DNA of 64,000 nt. It comes from Ctena decussata. Lineage: Eukaryota; Mollusca; Bivalvia; Lucinida; Lucinidae. Shown in pieces: positions 10,432 through 21,235 of the stretch (the stretch's first letter is position 1; the number at the start of each line of letters is the position of its first letter). A program made the translations under genes and the position numbers. Under the pieces are notes generated by a model. That model was not told the origin of the DNA, ran no database searches, and saw only the letters and a program-made list of their open reading frames with translations. The stretch lies in NCBI GenBank assembly GCA_963989385.1, contig OZ022508.1, positions 57,513,087 through 57,577,086 of the forward strand. Reading direction: 5' to 3'.

Positions 10432-11729
10432 CCACCTCCTCAGAGTGAGCTGAAGTAATGGGACCGAACAATGTACAATATAGTACATAATATGCGATTA
10501 TTAAAAATATGTCAATATACAACAGGTTGATCGATCTTACAAGGCAAACAATATATCAAGCTCTCGACTTAACAACGTATTTTTGCCGTCGTTGCTAGGT
10601 AACCGGCAGCTTCAGAACCTTACTGGAATGTTGTGAAAGAGGCTGCAAGACAAATTTATCCCCTGATTGTCTGGAGCGGCGACAACCTGTCTACAACTTG
10701 TTAAACCAGCTCTTCATTTGGGGACACTTAAACCTTCGTCAAGTATCTTAAACATTGAAGGAAGATGGAAAATTAATTGGTATTTATTATAAAAGGATGA
10801 GCGGCGGTTTTGAGTAGTTTAAAGCAAGAGGTGTTCGTATTGAAGCTAAAGAGACAAGATAGTCTTCGCCAAAGGCAATAAACAGATTACTAAAGTTTAA
10901 TGTTGTAATTTGTGTAAGTTGTACAGAGATAAGGTCATTACTTGGAGGGCAACAGGGAGAGACGGTGAGGAAAATGCCCCCGTAATCCCCTGGAAATGAT
11001 GTTTTAATCCGCCGGAGAATGTAAAGAGCGTGTTCTTGCTGCTTTAACCCTAACAATTTGACAAACCCAATTGGATTTTTTACAAACAGTTTAGATACAG
11101 ATGAAACGGCCGTTTCATTTGAATCTGCACGTTTGCCGTTTTGTTTGCTATAAATATTGAAATTCCCTTTTCCTAAATTTTGAACTTATCCAACTTAAAT
11201 TATGGAATGGCCAAGTTCCTGTATTTAGGAATAACAGTGTTGATCCAGACTTTGGGCAGGACAATGAAAAATTATGGCCTATGCAAAATGCGAAGCCGTA
11301 GAACATGCTGCGTGTTCAAGCTGGTTTGGCACTTGAATTTTGATCTTAGAGAGCGTACAACAAATATCCAAAGCCTTCATCATGTTTTGCGGATGGGCAG
11401 GCTGGTCGTAGTCCCAGATGACTGCTGATACGATTTAATTGGGTCTTCTATGAGTAGGCGGTTTTAAAGTGTCTTTGTCATGATGATATTTTGGTTTCTG
11501 AAACAGCAGGAAAAAATGAGCAATTAAAATCATGTGATGTGGTCGCTTTTTAGTTCTCAACATGGTTTATTATGAAACGGATCTCAAGTACCTTGAAAAA
11601 TTGGGACACATAGATCTTGTCTGAATATAGCGCTTAAGTTCCAGTTTGACTGCTCGGTAGGAGCCCCGGTAAGCGCTGGCATACTGATCTAGCGGAGCGG
11701 GTACCAGTCGAGAGGCGAGAATCCTTTCT
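10432..11729. other. Non-coding, no recognised gene
   Basis: Open frames at 10787-11056 (-) and 11180-11428 (+, 82 codons) have no recognisable domain, clear start context or splice sites. I regard them as unproven. Confidence 0.35.
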
Positions 11730-11790
11730 ACCGTAAATGGGGTTCCATTGGCGAGAATCTTTCCTTCCGTAAACGGGGTTCCATTGCACA
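11730..11790 (+). repeat. Short direct duplication (~32 bp x2)
   Basis: GGCGAGAATC(C/T)TT is followed by CCGTAAA(T/C)GGGGTTCCATT twice in succession. Confidence 0.8.
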
Positions 11791-11914
11791 CAGCCTTTCA
11801 TTATCACCGTCCCATAGTTTTGTCTATGTCTGCATGGTATTTAAATACGTCAATTTTTCTGAATCTGATGCTGCCGAGAAAACCGCCTGATTTTGCAAAA
11901 AAAAAAGTTAATTT

Positions 11915-12940
11915 TTATCCCCCGACCGAAAGGTTCGGGGGATATAGCGATGAGCCTGGCGTCCGTCCGTCCGTCCTTAAACATTTTCTTGTCCGCTCTA
12001 TATCTTGAATACCCTTTAAAATATTTTCATGATACTTCACAGTTATGTAGAACAGGTCATGAAGTGTCGCGTACAAGAATGGTAACTCTTGCTATTGTAC
12101 TTTTTGAATTATCTCCCCTTTGGTGAATTTTTGGCAGATTCCGTGTCCGCTCTGTATCTTGAATACCCTTTGATATGTTTTCATGATACTTTACAGATAT
12201 ATAGAACAGGTCATGCTGATATGTCGCGAACAAGAACGACAACTCCTGCTTTTTTTTAGTTATATCCCCTTGATGGTTTTAGCTGCGATTTTTTCTTTTG
12301 TGTTGATTTCGTGTCTGCTCTATAACTTTAATACCCTTTTGAATATTTTCATGATACTTTACAGATATGTAGAACAGGTCATGACAATGTGTCGCGAACA
12401 AGAATGACAACCTTGCTTTCTTACTTTTCGAGTAATTTTCCCTTGATGGTTTAAGCTGTGATTTCGTGTCCGCTCAATAACATGAATGCCCTTTGGTATA
12501 TTTTCAGGATACTTTATAGATATGTAGAACAGGTCATGACAATGTATGGCGAACAAGAATGATAACTCTGGCTTTCTTACTTTTTGAGTTATTTCCCCTT
12601 GATGGTTTTTGGGTGTGATTTCGTGTCCGCTCTATAACTTGAATATCCGCTCCATGACTTGAATACCCTTTGAAATATTTTCATGATACTTTACAGTTAT
12701 GCAGAACAGTTCATGACAATTTGAACCGCCCAACCACCAAAAATTTTTTTTTTTCTTTTCAGATTTGGATTCTTTGTCTAAATTCACGTACTAGAAAACT
12801 CAAAATTAGATTTGTAGGGCTTGTACTTTAGAAGTTATTCACACATTTTGAGATGTTGAGTGTATCATATGCTATACATTCTGTACATGGTGATTGTTTG
12901 AGGTTTTACCTCTTTTTAGCAGTCTGGTTCTTTTGTTTAT
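11915..12940 (+). repeat. Tandem-core element P2 (hairpin, GTCC run, ~145-bp units, tail)
   Basis: It opens with the hairpin CCCCCGACC-GAAA-GGTTCGGGGG and then GCGTCCGTCCGTCCGTCC. A tandem core follows with landmarks TATCTTGAATACCCTTT, TTTTCATGATACTTCACAG, AGAACAGGTCATGA and GAACAAGAATGACAACTC. From about 12760 comes a unique tail (CAGATTTGGATTCTTTGTC ... CCTCTTTTTAGCAGTCT) that also closes P3. No ORF. Same overall architecture as P1 and P5-P9. Confidence 0.8.
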
Positions 12941-13041
12941 TTTCTTTGCGCAAAAGCATTGTATTGGAATTCAGGTTCTAAAAATAATATTGTCACATGT
13001 CAGTAAGTGCCTGACTTCTGATATTATTCTCCACTAGTCAT

Positions 13042-14452
13042 TTTTTTCCTCCGACCGAAAGGTTCGGGGTCATAGCGATGAGCCTGGCGTCCGTCTGTCC
13101 GTAAACATTTTATTGTCCGCTCTGTATCTTGAATACCTTTTGGAATATTTTCATGGTACTTCACAGTTACTTAGAACAGGTCATGACGATGTGTCGCAAA
13201 CAAGAATGACAGCTCTTGCTTTCCTATTTTTTTTTTTAGTTATTTCCCCTTGTCGCGAACAAAAATGACAACTCTTACTATTGTACTTTTTTAGTTATCT
13301 CCCCTTTGGTGATTTTTTTGGCAGATTCGTGTCCGCTCTATTACTTGAATACCCATTGTAATATTTTCATGACACTTTACAGATATGTATAACAGGTCAT
13401 GGCAATGTGTCGCGAACAAGAATGAAAACTCTTGCTTTCTATTTTTTAGTTATTTCCCCTTGTTGGTTTTAGGTGTGATTTCGTGTCTGCTCTATAACTT
13501 GAATTTCCTTTGAAATATTTTCATGCTACTTTATGTAGAACAGGTCATGACGATGTGTCGCGAACAAGAATTACAACTCTTGCTTTCTTACCTTTTAGTT
13601 ATTTCCCATTGATACATTTAGGTGCCATTTCGTGTCCGCTCTATAACTTGAATGCCCTTTGAAATATTTTCTTGATACTTCACAGACATGTAGAACAGTG
13701 TCGCGAACAAGAATGACAACTCTTGCTTTTTTCTTTTTGAGTTATTTCCCCTTGATGGTTTTAGGTGTGATTTTGTGACCACCCTAATACCCTTTGAAAT
13801 GTTTTCATGATACTTCACAGATATGTAGAACAGGCCATGATGATGTGTCGCGATTAAGAATGACAACTCTTGCTTTCTTACTTTTTGAGTTATTTCCCCA
13901 TGATGGTTTAGCTGTGATTTTGTGTTCGCTATATAGCTGGAATATCCTTTGAAATATTTCCATGATACTTCACAGATATGCAGAACAGGTCATGACAGTT
14001 TGTCTCGTAAATGAATGGTAACTCTTGCATTCATACTTTCCGAGTTATTTTCCCTTTGGAAGTTTGAGATTCAGTTTGGGTCTCCGCTCCATATCTGTAT
14101 AACCCTGGCCTGCTCTACAATTTTAATACTCTTATAACTTTTAGGATATTGATGATCATGCCATGATATATGTTATCCTGATATCCTTTCAGTGTTCCTA
14201 ACCCCACCCCCCACACCTTCCCTCAACAATTTTTTTCCAGATTTGGATTCTTTGTCCAAACCTTACTAGAAAGCTCAATATTAGATTCGTAGGGCTTGTA
14301 CTTTAGAAGTTATTCAAACATTTTTAAATGTTGAGTGTATCATGTGCTGTACATTGTGTACATGGTGGCTGTTTGAGATTTTACCTCTTTTTAGCAGTCT
14401 CACATACTGTTAGATAATCATGCATCTGTTATATAAATAAAATCAATCAAAA
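13042..14452 (+). repeat. Tandem-core element P3, second copy in the same orientation
   Basis: It restarts with CCTCCGACCGAAAGGTTCGG and GCGTCCGTCTGTCCG, carries more core units than P2, and ends with the same tail (CAGATTTGGATTCTTTGTCC to CCTCTTTTTAGCAGTCT) followed by AATAAAATCAATCAAAAA. P2 and P3 are complete head-to-tail copies with different core counts. Confidence 0.8.
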
Positions 14453-14654
14453 AATGACAATATATTACATATATCTGTTTGAAGTGCATCCTGTTTACCA
14501 AGGCGCACGGGGCCTTTGCATCTCCTCTGATGGCTATTTTCCTCTAGTCATGAGCTGTCCCGAAGGTCCCAGCATGGCGGATGGGTAAGCACTATCCAAA
14601 AGTGTAGTGCTAGATGACGTCAGCCTAGTTGAAATTTTTAGCGCGAAATCAAAA

Positions 14655-14852
14655 ATGGCGCTAACTGGTGTGCAAAGCAGAGTTTGGGAATCCGTCGCAA
14701 AAACGACTTATCTAAAACTTCTAGCTTTATTCTTTTTACTGAAATTTATCAATTTTCTTGTTGATAGTGTGTCAGCAAAGTTATCATACATTCGAAACTC
14801 CAGAAACAAACCTATAAGGTTTTCTCCTTTCATAGGTAATTGTCATTTGTGA
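14655..14852 (+). CDS. Doubtful first exon or short ORF with one hydrophobic segment
   Basis: ATG at 14655 sits in a fair animal start context (AAAATGG). The open frame reads MALTGVQSRVWESVAKTTYL and then a hydrophobic stretch of about 20 residues (LKLLALFFLLKFINFLVDSV) that could span a membrane, followed by a basic C-terminus. I recognise no family, see no clear splice donor, and the frame stops after about 65 residues. It may be chance coding in AT-rich DNA, or one exon of an unseen gene. Confidence 0.15.
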   Translation: MALTGVQSRVWESVAKTTYLKLLALFFLLKFINFLVDSVSAKLSYIRNSRNKPIRFSPFIGNCHL

Positions 14853-15069
14853 TTTTGCATATTGTAACATGATGTACCATGCTATTCCTTTTCTTTCTGC
14901 GAATATAATTGTCATTTTTTCAGACGAAATCTAGGAGTATAGGCAAAGTTATATTTTGCCGGAATCAAATTATTTGATAATATCTGTATTCATGGTCATT
15001 TCCAGTTACTGATATATTTTTTTTTATAAATTTCGAGACTCGCGCATTTTTCATAGCACCATAGAAAAA
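14853..15069. other. Non-coding spacer
   Basis: AT-rich sequence with no feature recognised. Confidence 0.3.
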
Positions 15070-15275
15070 AATAACACTTGAAGCGCCAGAAATGAAAGCG
15101 GTTGAATTTGAAAACAGCAAATAATGTAGCTTATCCAGCTCTGCACTGTTTGCTCTCTACTCTAGTCTTTGAATTCTTGAATATGATATATATAGCTTCA
15201 ACAAAACGTTTTTTTTTCTTTTTTAATTTTCAGACGCAAATGTTTGACGTCTGCTTTTCCGGCGCTTTAATGGTA
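15070..15275 (-). repeat. Palindromic-core MITE family B, reversed copy
   Basis: It starts CTTGAAGCGCCAGAAATGAA and ends CAGACGCAAATGTTTGACGT, then CTGCTTTTCCGGCGCTTTAA, the reverse of the order in 2340-2560 and 18649-18860. The core is degraded. Confidence 0.55.
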
Positions 15276-15969
15276 AATGATTAATGGTGGTGATTTTTTT
15301 ATTTTGTTTTCTCACTTTACAGGAGAGCAATGATGCATTGTAATTTCCAGTAAATAAAACACCGCGCACTACCCCTTTTGTTGCCGTTAATAAATCCGAC
15401 TTATCCATGCGCGTATAAATAGCCATATACCCGTATGCTTTGTATATTTTGCCTGTCTTTTCTATATTTCTGCCCTTAAATTTGAGCCAGGTTGGGGTGT
15501 GGAATACAATTTAAGCCAAGTGAGCATGGGGAATGACACTATTTAGCTGAAATTGGGTGTACGGAACGGGTAAATTATCTCCCTTGTGGACAATAGCCTC
15601 GACCTGGCTGCGCTGACCGCCTCTTTGTGGTTTTCCGGTCACTTGTGTTGGATTTTATCCTTCATTAGTGTTGATATTCAAGGAGGCCGGGCCAGGCGTC
15701 AAATTTGATGAGTTTATCAGAGGGTAATCGCGAAATTGAGGGGACATAGCGACAACTTTATTGAAATCTGTCAATAATATTAATTACCACTACATTTTCA
15801 TCTTTTTCTCATAGCATCAGATGATTAAAACTGGCCGGTGCTCATACCATTGTATCAAGTATCCGAGATACTATACAGTTTTAGCCAGGACTATTATTTG
15901 AAAAAGAAGAGAAAATGTTCACTTTTTGCGCGCTTTTTGACTGCTGTTACGCCCCTTGAAAACCGCAAT
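15276..15969. other. Non-coding, no recognised gene
   Basis: No ORF with a recognisable domain and no repeat boundary. Confidence 0.35.
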
Positions 15970-16094
15970 TACACTCAGTGGTATAAATTGATGTATGTAT
16001 ATATTATTGCAAGATCTGTCCCGCAAAATGTTACACTCAGTGGAAAAAATTCATGTATGTATATATTATTGCAAGATCTGTCCCGCAAAATGTT
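15970..16094 (+). repeat. Direct duplication (~62 bp x2)
   Basis: TTACACTCAGTGG...ATGTATGTATATATTATTGC...CCCGCAAAATGTTA occurs twice back to back, immediately before the SINE at 16105. Confidence 0.85.
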
Positions 16095-16104
16095 ATAACA
16101 ACGC

Positions 16105-16376
16105 GCCGGGCCGGGTAGCGCAATCGGTAGGGCACCTGACTCGTAAGTCAGAGGTCCTGGGTTCGAATCCCGGTCTGGCCACATACTTTCGTTTCTCCTT
16201 CCGCTGATTCAAGAAGGGCAGTTGTCAGTTACTGGCGAAAGTATGTGCACTTAGTACTGGTTAACCGCTTAGGAGGTCTAAGCCTGCCCAGGAATAGTGT
16301 GGTTAGGTTAACTGACCGTCCCGACATGACAGTTGTTTACCGTGGACGTTAAGCATCAAATCAACCAATCAACCAA
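16105..16376 (+). repeat. tRNA-derived SINE (Thr-like head), 12-bp target duplication
   Basis: A full tRNA-like head occupies 16109-16181, with GGCCGGG paired to TCTGGCC, a B box GGTTCGAATCC and a CGT triplet in the anticodon position. The arm CTGAC/GTCAG closes on a 6-nt loop and the D stem has a mismatch, so it is not a functional tRNA. A ~190-bp body and a CAATCAACCAATCAACC tail follow. The direct repeat TTATAACAACGC (16093-16104 and 16377-16388) frames it. Confidence 0.85.
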
Positions 16377-16441
16377 TTATAACAACGCATTGCGTTGTTT
16401 TAACATTTTGCGGGGTGCCATTGCGTTGTTTTAACATTTTG
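16377..16441 (+). repeat. Palindrome arm and 30-bp duplication split by the SINE
   Basis: CATTGCGTTGTTTTAACATT then TTGCGG occurs twice. With the SINE removed, CCGCAAAATGTTATAACAAC (left) and GTTGTTTTAACATTTTGCGG (right) form a palindrome. Confidence 0.75.
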
Positions 16442-16509
16442 CGGGGTGACAAAGCTCTTTATATCACTTTAAATTAACTGCATTTTCAAATTAGAAATTT
16501 CAGGGGTTA

Positions 16510-17600
16510 GTCTTTAATACAGGGTAGCAAATTTATGTACCCAACTCACTCTACGAGCAAGGTGCACATAAGCTTTGGTGTCCAATGGTCTGTCGGTTCG
16601 TCATTCCGTTCGTACACTATTGCGTCAACCCATCCTAGCGTTAAAGATCATTTCTTACATTTCTCTGATACTACTATACCTAAAACAGAGCATTAAGATT
16701 CTTAATGGATATTGCACGGCGGTAGTGTAGTGGATAACTAGCTGGACTACCAATCCAGGGCTCACAAGATCGATCCCCCGCTTCTCCTGTGTTTCGGATG
16801 AGACTTTGCAACAACCAGAGTTACTTCCTATATACGTCAAAGCTTGCATACAGTTTCATCTCGGCGTGAACTTTACTACTGTGAAAGTGCAAGGCAGGTG
16901 CCACATAGCATTCCTCGGAATTCTTGTTGAACTTAGACGTTACAGCACTTATTCACTAATACAGGGCAGTGTAATTAACTCCTCATAAGATATGCATATG
17001 ATATTGAAAGACGAAACATGACAAAGTTAATGGCTTTTTGAACTTAGTAGCTTTAATGCTTATCACTTATTACAGGGTGGCAGTTTTGTGTTATCAACTC
17101 CTAGTACAATTTTCAAGCAATCAGTTTGAAAATATGCACAGATTGAAGAATGAGCATGTGGTGTTTGGAAGATGAGAAAATATTTACCAAATTCTGGCAT
17201 TTTCAACTCAAGAATTTTAGAGCCAGGTAACCAACTCCTCCTGCAGTTTACAGCCAACCTATAAGCATCTTTGATGTTACTTAGATATTGGAACTGCGCA
17301 TCTGATTTTCGAAGATGACGGGTTTTTTTGTACATATATCATGGCTTCTTGAATTTAGACATTTTGGTGTTTATCACCAATATAAGTTTGTATAACCAAT
17401 TGCTCATACAGTTTTGGAGCAGTCAGGTTGACACTTTGCATAGATATTATGGGCATAATGAAAATGGGCTTATAACTTTATGAAGATGTGAAAATAATTT
17501 ATCTAAAAATTACGTCATTTTCAAATTTGAAAAAGGGTAGTTTAAATAAAGGAACCAACTGCACATCTATATGAAAGGTTTCAGGGGGGGGGTTCAGGGG
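16510..17600 (+). repeat. Tandem-core element P4 (partial)
   Basis: Diverged repeats carry AATACAGGGTAGCA, ACTTATTACAGGGTGGCAG and CAAGCAATCAGTTTGAAAAT, related to the core of P5 (AAGCAATCAGTCTGAAACTT at 23381). A CCAATGGTCTGTCGGTTCG segment near 16585 resembles the GTCC-rich head. Neither end is well defined, and a SINE-like insertion interrupts it at 16713. Confidence 0.55.
16713..16810 (+). repeat. tRNA-related SINE head
   Basis: GGCGGTAGTGTAGTGGATAA, the arm CTGGA-CTACCAA-TCCAG (triplet ACC) and a degraded B box (AGATCGATCCCCC) form a recognisable tRNA-like head, followed by TTCTCCTGTGTTTCGG. No duplication was found. Confidence 0.6.
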
Positions 17601-18045
17601 GAAGGGGCGGGGCTTATGGACAAAATTTATCTGTTTATGGATACTTTGATGAAAAACAAGTGTCTTAAACACTTTGAAATATTGGATTAGGGCTGCAAAT
17701 AATATTTTATATTTGAAGGGAAAGAAGGATTTTCAATATAAAACAATAAAACCAGTGAGAACATCGAACTAGAACAAAAATTTCCTGAGGTGGCAAAATT
17801 GATTCATTTGTCAGTTTGGTTGTTTATCGTAGAATCAGCAAAATGCCAGTCATATGGTATGCTGATATTAAACAATGGGCATGTCGTAAGTATCTCATTT
17901 GTATACCTATCAAATTAAGAAAATGCACCGTTAGATAAACTTACAGTTTTGTCCTTAAGTAGTTCGATGACAAGTGATAACAAAATATTTACTAATTGAG
18001 ACAAGTGACATCTGTCTGTTTAAAAGGGTATGCTCTTTAAGATCT
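17601..18045. other. Non-coding, no recognised feature
   Basis: AT-rich sequence without recognisable coding or repeat structure. Confidence 0.35.
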
Positions 18046-18253
18046 GATCGGGTAGAGTCGGGTAACTTCGGACAGCGGGTAAATTCGGACATACCATTGA
18101 AAACAGTAAAAATCTAGATGAGACGTCTCATCAGGATTTTCACTGTTTGTCTAGTTAATTTTGTTTTAATTCCAAACAACTGACATATAAAGGAAACAAT
18201 GTCACTGTCCGAATTTACATGCTGTCCGAATTTACCTGACTTGACCCTATCTC
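18046..18253. repeat. MITE with ~40-bp terminal inverted repeats
   Basis: The left end GGGTAGAGTCGGGTAACTTC then GGACAGCGGGTAAATTCGGA is the imperfect inverted complement of the right end (TCCGAATTTACATGCTGTCC, TTTACCTGACTTGACCC). The centre holds a second palindrome (AGATGAGACGTCTCATC). No ORF. Flanking duplication not resolved. Confidence 0.75.
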
Positions 18254-18648
18254 GCTCTTCTTCGAATTGGAGATGACACAAACTCGGTGTCAGGACCTGC
18301 AAATTATGGATTCCCTCCGTTGATTCTCCAGGGGAACACCGTTTTCAGAATTAGACAAAACAAAATGATCTGGTTTCTGGAAAAGAAACGTTTGATTCCA
18401 GTACCGGGTTTCTTCGTTTAAATCACGCGCGCACGTGTACACAAATCAGATGAGGGACAAGTTCGCTTAGTGTCGAAATCCGTAACATTTTTCATGCAAC
18501 TGACTTTCAAGAAAAAAAAACGGCTGGTGCAAGAACTGACAACCATATCAAACCATATAACACTGCTAGTTGTCTTTTCAAACCCAAAACAAATGGATCT
18601 GAATGTCTTGCAGACAAACGCAAGCTTTTTACGAAACTGTTTAAACCC
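18254..18648. other. Non-coding, no recognised feature
   Basis: Overlapping short frames on both strands have no recognisable domain. Confidence 0.35.
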
Positions 18649-18860
18649 ATAAAGCGCCAAAAAGCAGACGACAACGGTTTACGTCTGCAAAACAATAAAA
18701 AATAAATGTTTTTACCGTATATATCATACTAAGAATTCAAAGATTAGAAGGCAAACGGGGTGGATCCTGGTGAGGCGGCTCATAATGAGCCGCCTCATCT
18801 GGATCTACCCCGTTTGCAAATTCTTCTTTTTTGTTCTTGGCGTTTAAAGAGTGTTACATC
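18649..18860 (+). repeat. Palindromic-core MITE family B, best copy
   Basis: It starts CATAAAGCGCCAAAAAGCAG and ends CTTGGCGTTTAAAG (inverted ends). The long central palindrome is GGATCC..GGTGAGGCGGCTCA / TGAGCCGCCTCA..GGATCTACC, flanked by GCAAACGGGGT / ACCCCGTTTGC. Confidence 0.8.
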
Positions 18861-19401
18861 TGACTTTAATGATTATGCTGTAAATGTCGTTTACAGAAAT
18901 TCAGTCACGTCTTACGCATGGTTCGTTTTCTTCAGACGAATTGAGAGGACGTAAATTACAACCCGTATTTCTAAACCAAGAGCCAACCTCTAAATTATAG
19001 TTCTTATTCCTGGGCACATGTCTCTCAACTAAATTGACAATGAGGTTAAGATGTACTAATTTGGTAATAGCTGGTAATAAGAAGAGGTTGCGTTGAATCC
19101 TGCGTCAAACGAGGCCTAATGTTACCATTGATGACATCTGAAACGCTGTACTCAAGTCGCTAACAACAAATTTTGAAAGCAAGAATCACAGAGAGTTAAT
19201 AAAAGATTGATACTTCATACTGAGTCTTTGCTGGCGTTGGAGAACGCGTCATGCAAGAAAGAAAACAGCATACGTTTTGGGCTAAGCGAATACAAATGTG
19301 AATTTCATATCCTCTGCATTCTTGCGAACAATACCACAGAAAATTTAAAATTATTAAACCAAGCTTGCATCTGGCGAAGATAGTTCTATATTCAGGAGAC
19401 C
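18861..19401. other. Non-coding, no recognised feature
   Basis: No recognisable gene. Confidence 0.35.
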
Positions 19402-19649
19402 AGGCCTCGAGGTTATAAAACTTTTTTCATGCTCAACTCAGCTGAGTATGAAATTTTACCTGCTAATAAATAGCAAATTGCTGACAAGTACAGTTGTTTT
19501 CTAGCTCAGTTTTGCTGCCTGAGTATGAACTTTTCTCTGCTTATGAATATGAAAATGCCAACATTAGTTGGCATTTTCATATTTATCAGCAGAGAAAATT
19601 TCATGCTCAGCTGAGTTGAACACGAAAAAAGTTTTATAACCTCGGGGCC
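19402..19649. repeat. Foldback MITE family C, copy 1 (CCTCGGGGCC ends)
   Basis: The left end GGCCTCGAGGTTATAAAAC and right end GTTTTATAACCTCGGGGCC are inverted. The centre is a palindrome (AATGCCAACATTAGTTGGCATT). A second copy is at 25173-25416. Confidence 0.85.
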
Positions 19650-19835
19650 AGATTTTAAATTTTCAATGTGAATGGCACTTTTTTCAAAGGGATATAATTT
19701 TGTGACGTACTGTTTGCTTCCCTTGACGAAGAACCCTTTCAGAAAGGGATCAACTCTTAACGAAGAGAACTAGTTTCTAGAGTAGCGATTTCTCTCTTTA
19801 ATGAGTTGGCCCCATGGATGGATGGCTTGCGATTG

Positions 19836-20005
19836 TGCTTTTTAACAGTATTTCAGTCATATCAGATCGATGGGATGGTATTAATGAAATGCTGTGGCAA
19901 TGGAACCCGTATAACGTTGAAAAGATTTCCGCCTCCGGCGGGTTTCGATACCGGAACCGCTACATCAGGCCATTGCTTAGCTTACTGACCTGCCGGGGTA
20001 CTGCT
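19836..20005 (-). repeat. tRNA-derived SINE family D, copy 1
   Basis: On the minus strand a tRNA-like head with a degraded B box (GGTATCGAAACCC) is followed by the body CAATCGTTAAC/CAACGTTATAC type and a tail ending CTGTTAAAAAG. The same body and tail occur in the copy at 55775-55945 (CAGTATTCAGTCATATCAG on the plus strand). Confidence 0.7.
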
Positions 20006-20708
20006 GGCCCATGGAGAAAAATGGCGTAAAAAACTGGTACAGTTGCTTTCCCTGAAAATGTACCATTCACTTTATTTTTTTTATACAGATGTCACTTACG
20101 TCATTAAGCAACTGTTTTCACACTAGTAAAAAAAAACATGATTTTATCTACATTTATCTTCCCTTACTTTGATTGGCAACATGTACGTATGACAGTTACT
20201 TGAGATGATGGTCATTCTTAATCATCTCATCATCGACATTTTGTAGATTCTGCGATAAGATGCAAAGTGTCATTCTTTTCGTTTATGTACTAATTTGTAT
20301 GTAGATTTCACCCAAGCGATTAGCGATTTTATTTTCATTACAAAATTGAATTTGAAAAAAAAAAAAATGTTTTCAGGAATTTATACTCGGAAAAATAAAA
20401 TTGTACATACATACGATCTTCAGTGTATTTTCTAACAAGCCCCCAAAACTGCAATTTTCAAGTCTATAGAAATAAATTGGCCTTTAGAGTACATGTATGT
20501 ACATGAGCAGCGCGACGCGGTAGCAAGCCTTCAAAACACACATACACATATGGCTAACCATCATGCTCATACACACACAGGGTTAACAATTATGCAAGCA
20601 AGAACACTGGTGGTCATCTATTATCTGCTCGTCTATTCGAGCAGTGTTGCGAGAAGAAAAAATCTAACGGTATGGCGGAACATCGAAGACACGGATCAGT
20701 CTGCACCT
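20006..20708. other. Non-coding, no recognised feature
   Basis: No gene is recognised. The short open frame near 20493-20750 runs into the MITE that follows. Confidence 0.35.
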
Positions 20709-20875
20709 CAGGGGCGGATCCAGGAATTTTGGATAGGGGGTTCAAATTAGCTGAGGGGGTTCGATTTGTGCATTTTGACCAATTTTTCCTGAAATTCCCC
20801 ATGAAAACAAGATCATTTGGGCTGAGAAGGGGGTTCGTTGGAACCCCCCGAACCCCCTCTGGATCCGCCACTATC
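20709..20875. repeat. hAT-like MITE (CAGGGGCGGATCCAG ends)
   Basis: The left end CAGGGGCGGATCCAGGAATT and right end CTGGATCCGCCACT have the CA(G)GGGCGGATCC signature common on hAT-type miniature elements, with internal GGGGGTTC/GAACCCCC stretches. An 8-bp duplication could not be confirmed, and a partial repeat of the right end (CTCTGGATCTGCG) follows. Superfamily is inference. Confidence 0.65.
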
Positions 20876-21162
20876 CCCTCTGGATCTGCGCAATCGATTA
20901 GTCTTCGCTGTTGGCAGCAACAATCTGTGACTTTAGTGATCTGTGCGAGATGCAACCATGAACAAAAACTTTCCTTCCAAGAACGCATAACTAAACTGTG
21001 TAACCATACTTATGTCGATACCAGACTTGTCAGCATTAGTGAAATTATTCTAAATGGTGTTGTAGGGTGCGTAGATTCCTATGTATGGACTGATGCCGGG
21101 CATATCGTCCTCTCGAAACTCAGCTTGAAAGAATACAGTTCTAATGTAATACCGAACCATAT

Positions 21163-21235
21163 GTCCCCGTAGCGCAGTGGATAGCGCGCTGGACTTCTAA
21201 TCCAGAGGTCGCGGGTTCGAATCCCGCCGGGGATG
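21163..21235 (+). tRNA. tRNA-Arg (anticodon UCU)
   Basis: This is a complete cloverleaf. Acceptor GTCCCCG pairs with CGGGGAT (first pair G-U). The D arm is GCGC-AGTGGATA-GCGC. The anticodon arm CTGGA-CTTCTAA-TCCAG has a normal 7-nt loop and anticodon TCT. The T arm is GCGGG-TTCGAAT-CCCGC, with discriminator base G at 21235. A T-run (CTTTTTTTC, about 21239-21247) downstream suits Pol III termination. There is no intron. Unlike the SINE heads here, no stem is broken and no SINE body or duplication follows, so I read it as a functional gene; an isolated tRNA pseudogene is still possible. Confidence 0.85.

Noticed and set aside
16109..16181. Functional tRNA-Thr(CGU)
   Set aside because: The anticodon loop has 6 nt, the D stem is mismatched and a SINE body with target duplication follows, so it is a SINE head.
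20672..21172. 166-codon plus-strand open frame
   Set aside because: It spans the hAT-like MITE and runs into the tRNA-Arg gene, and the overlapping minus frame is a shadow.
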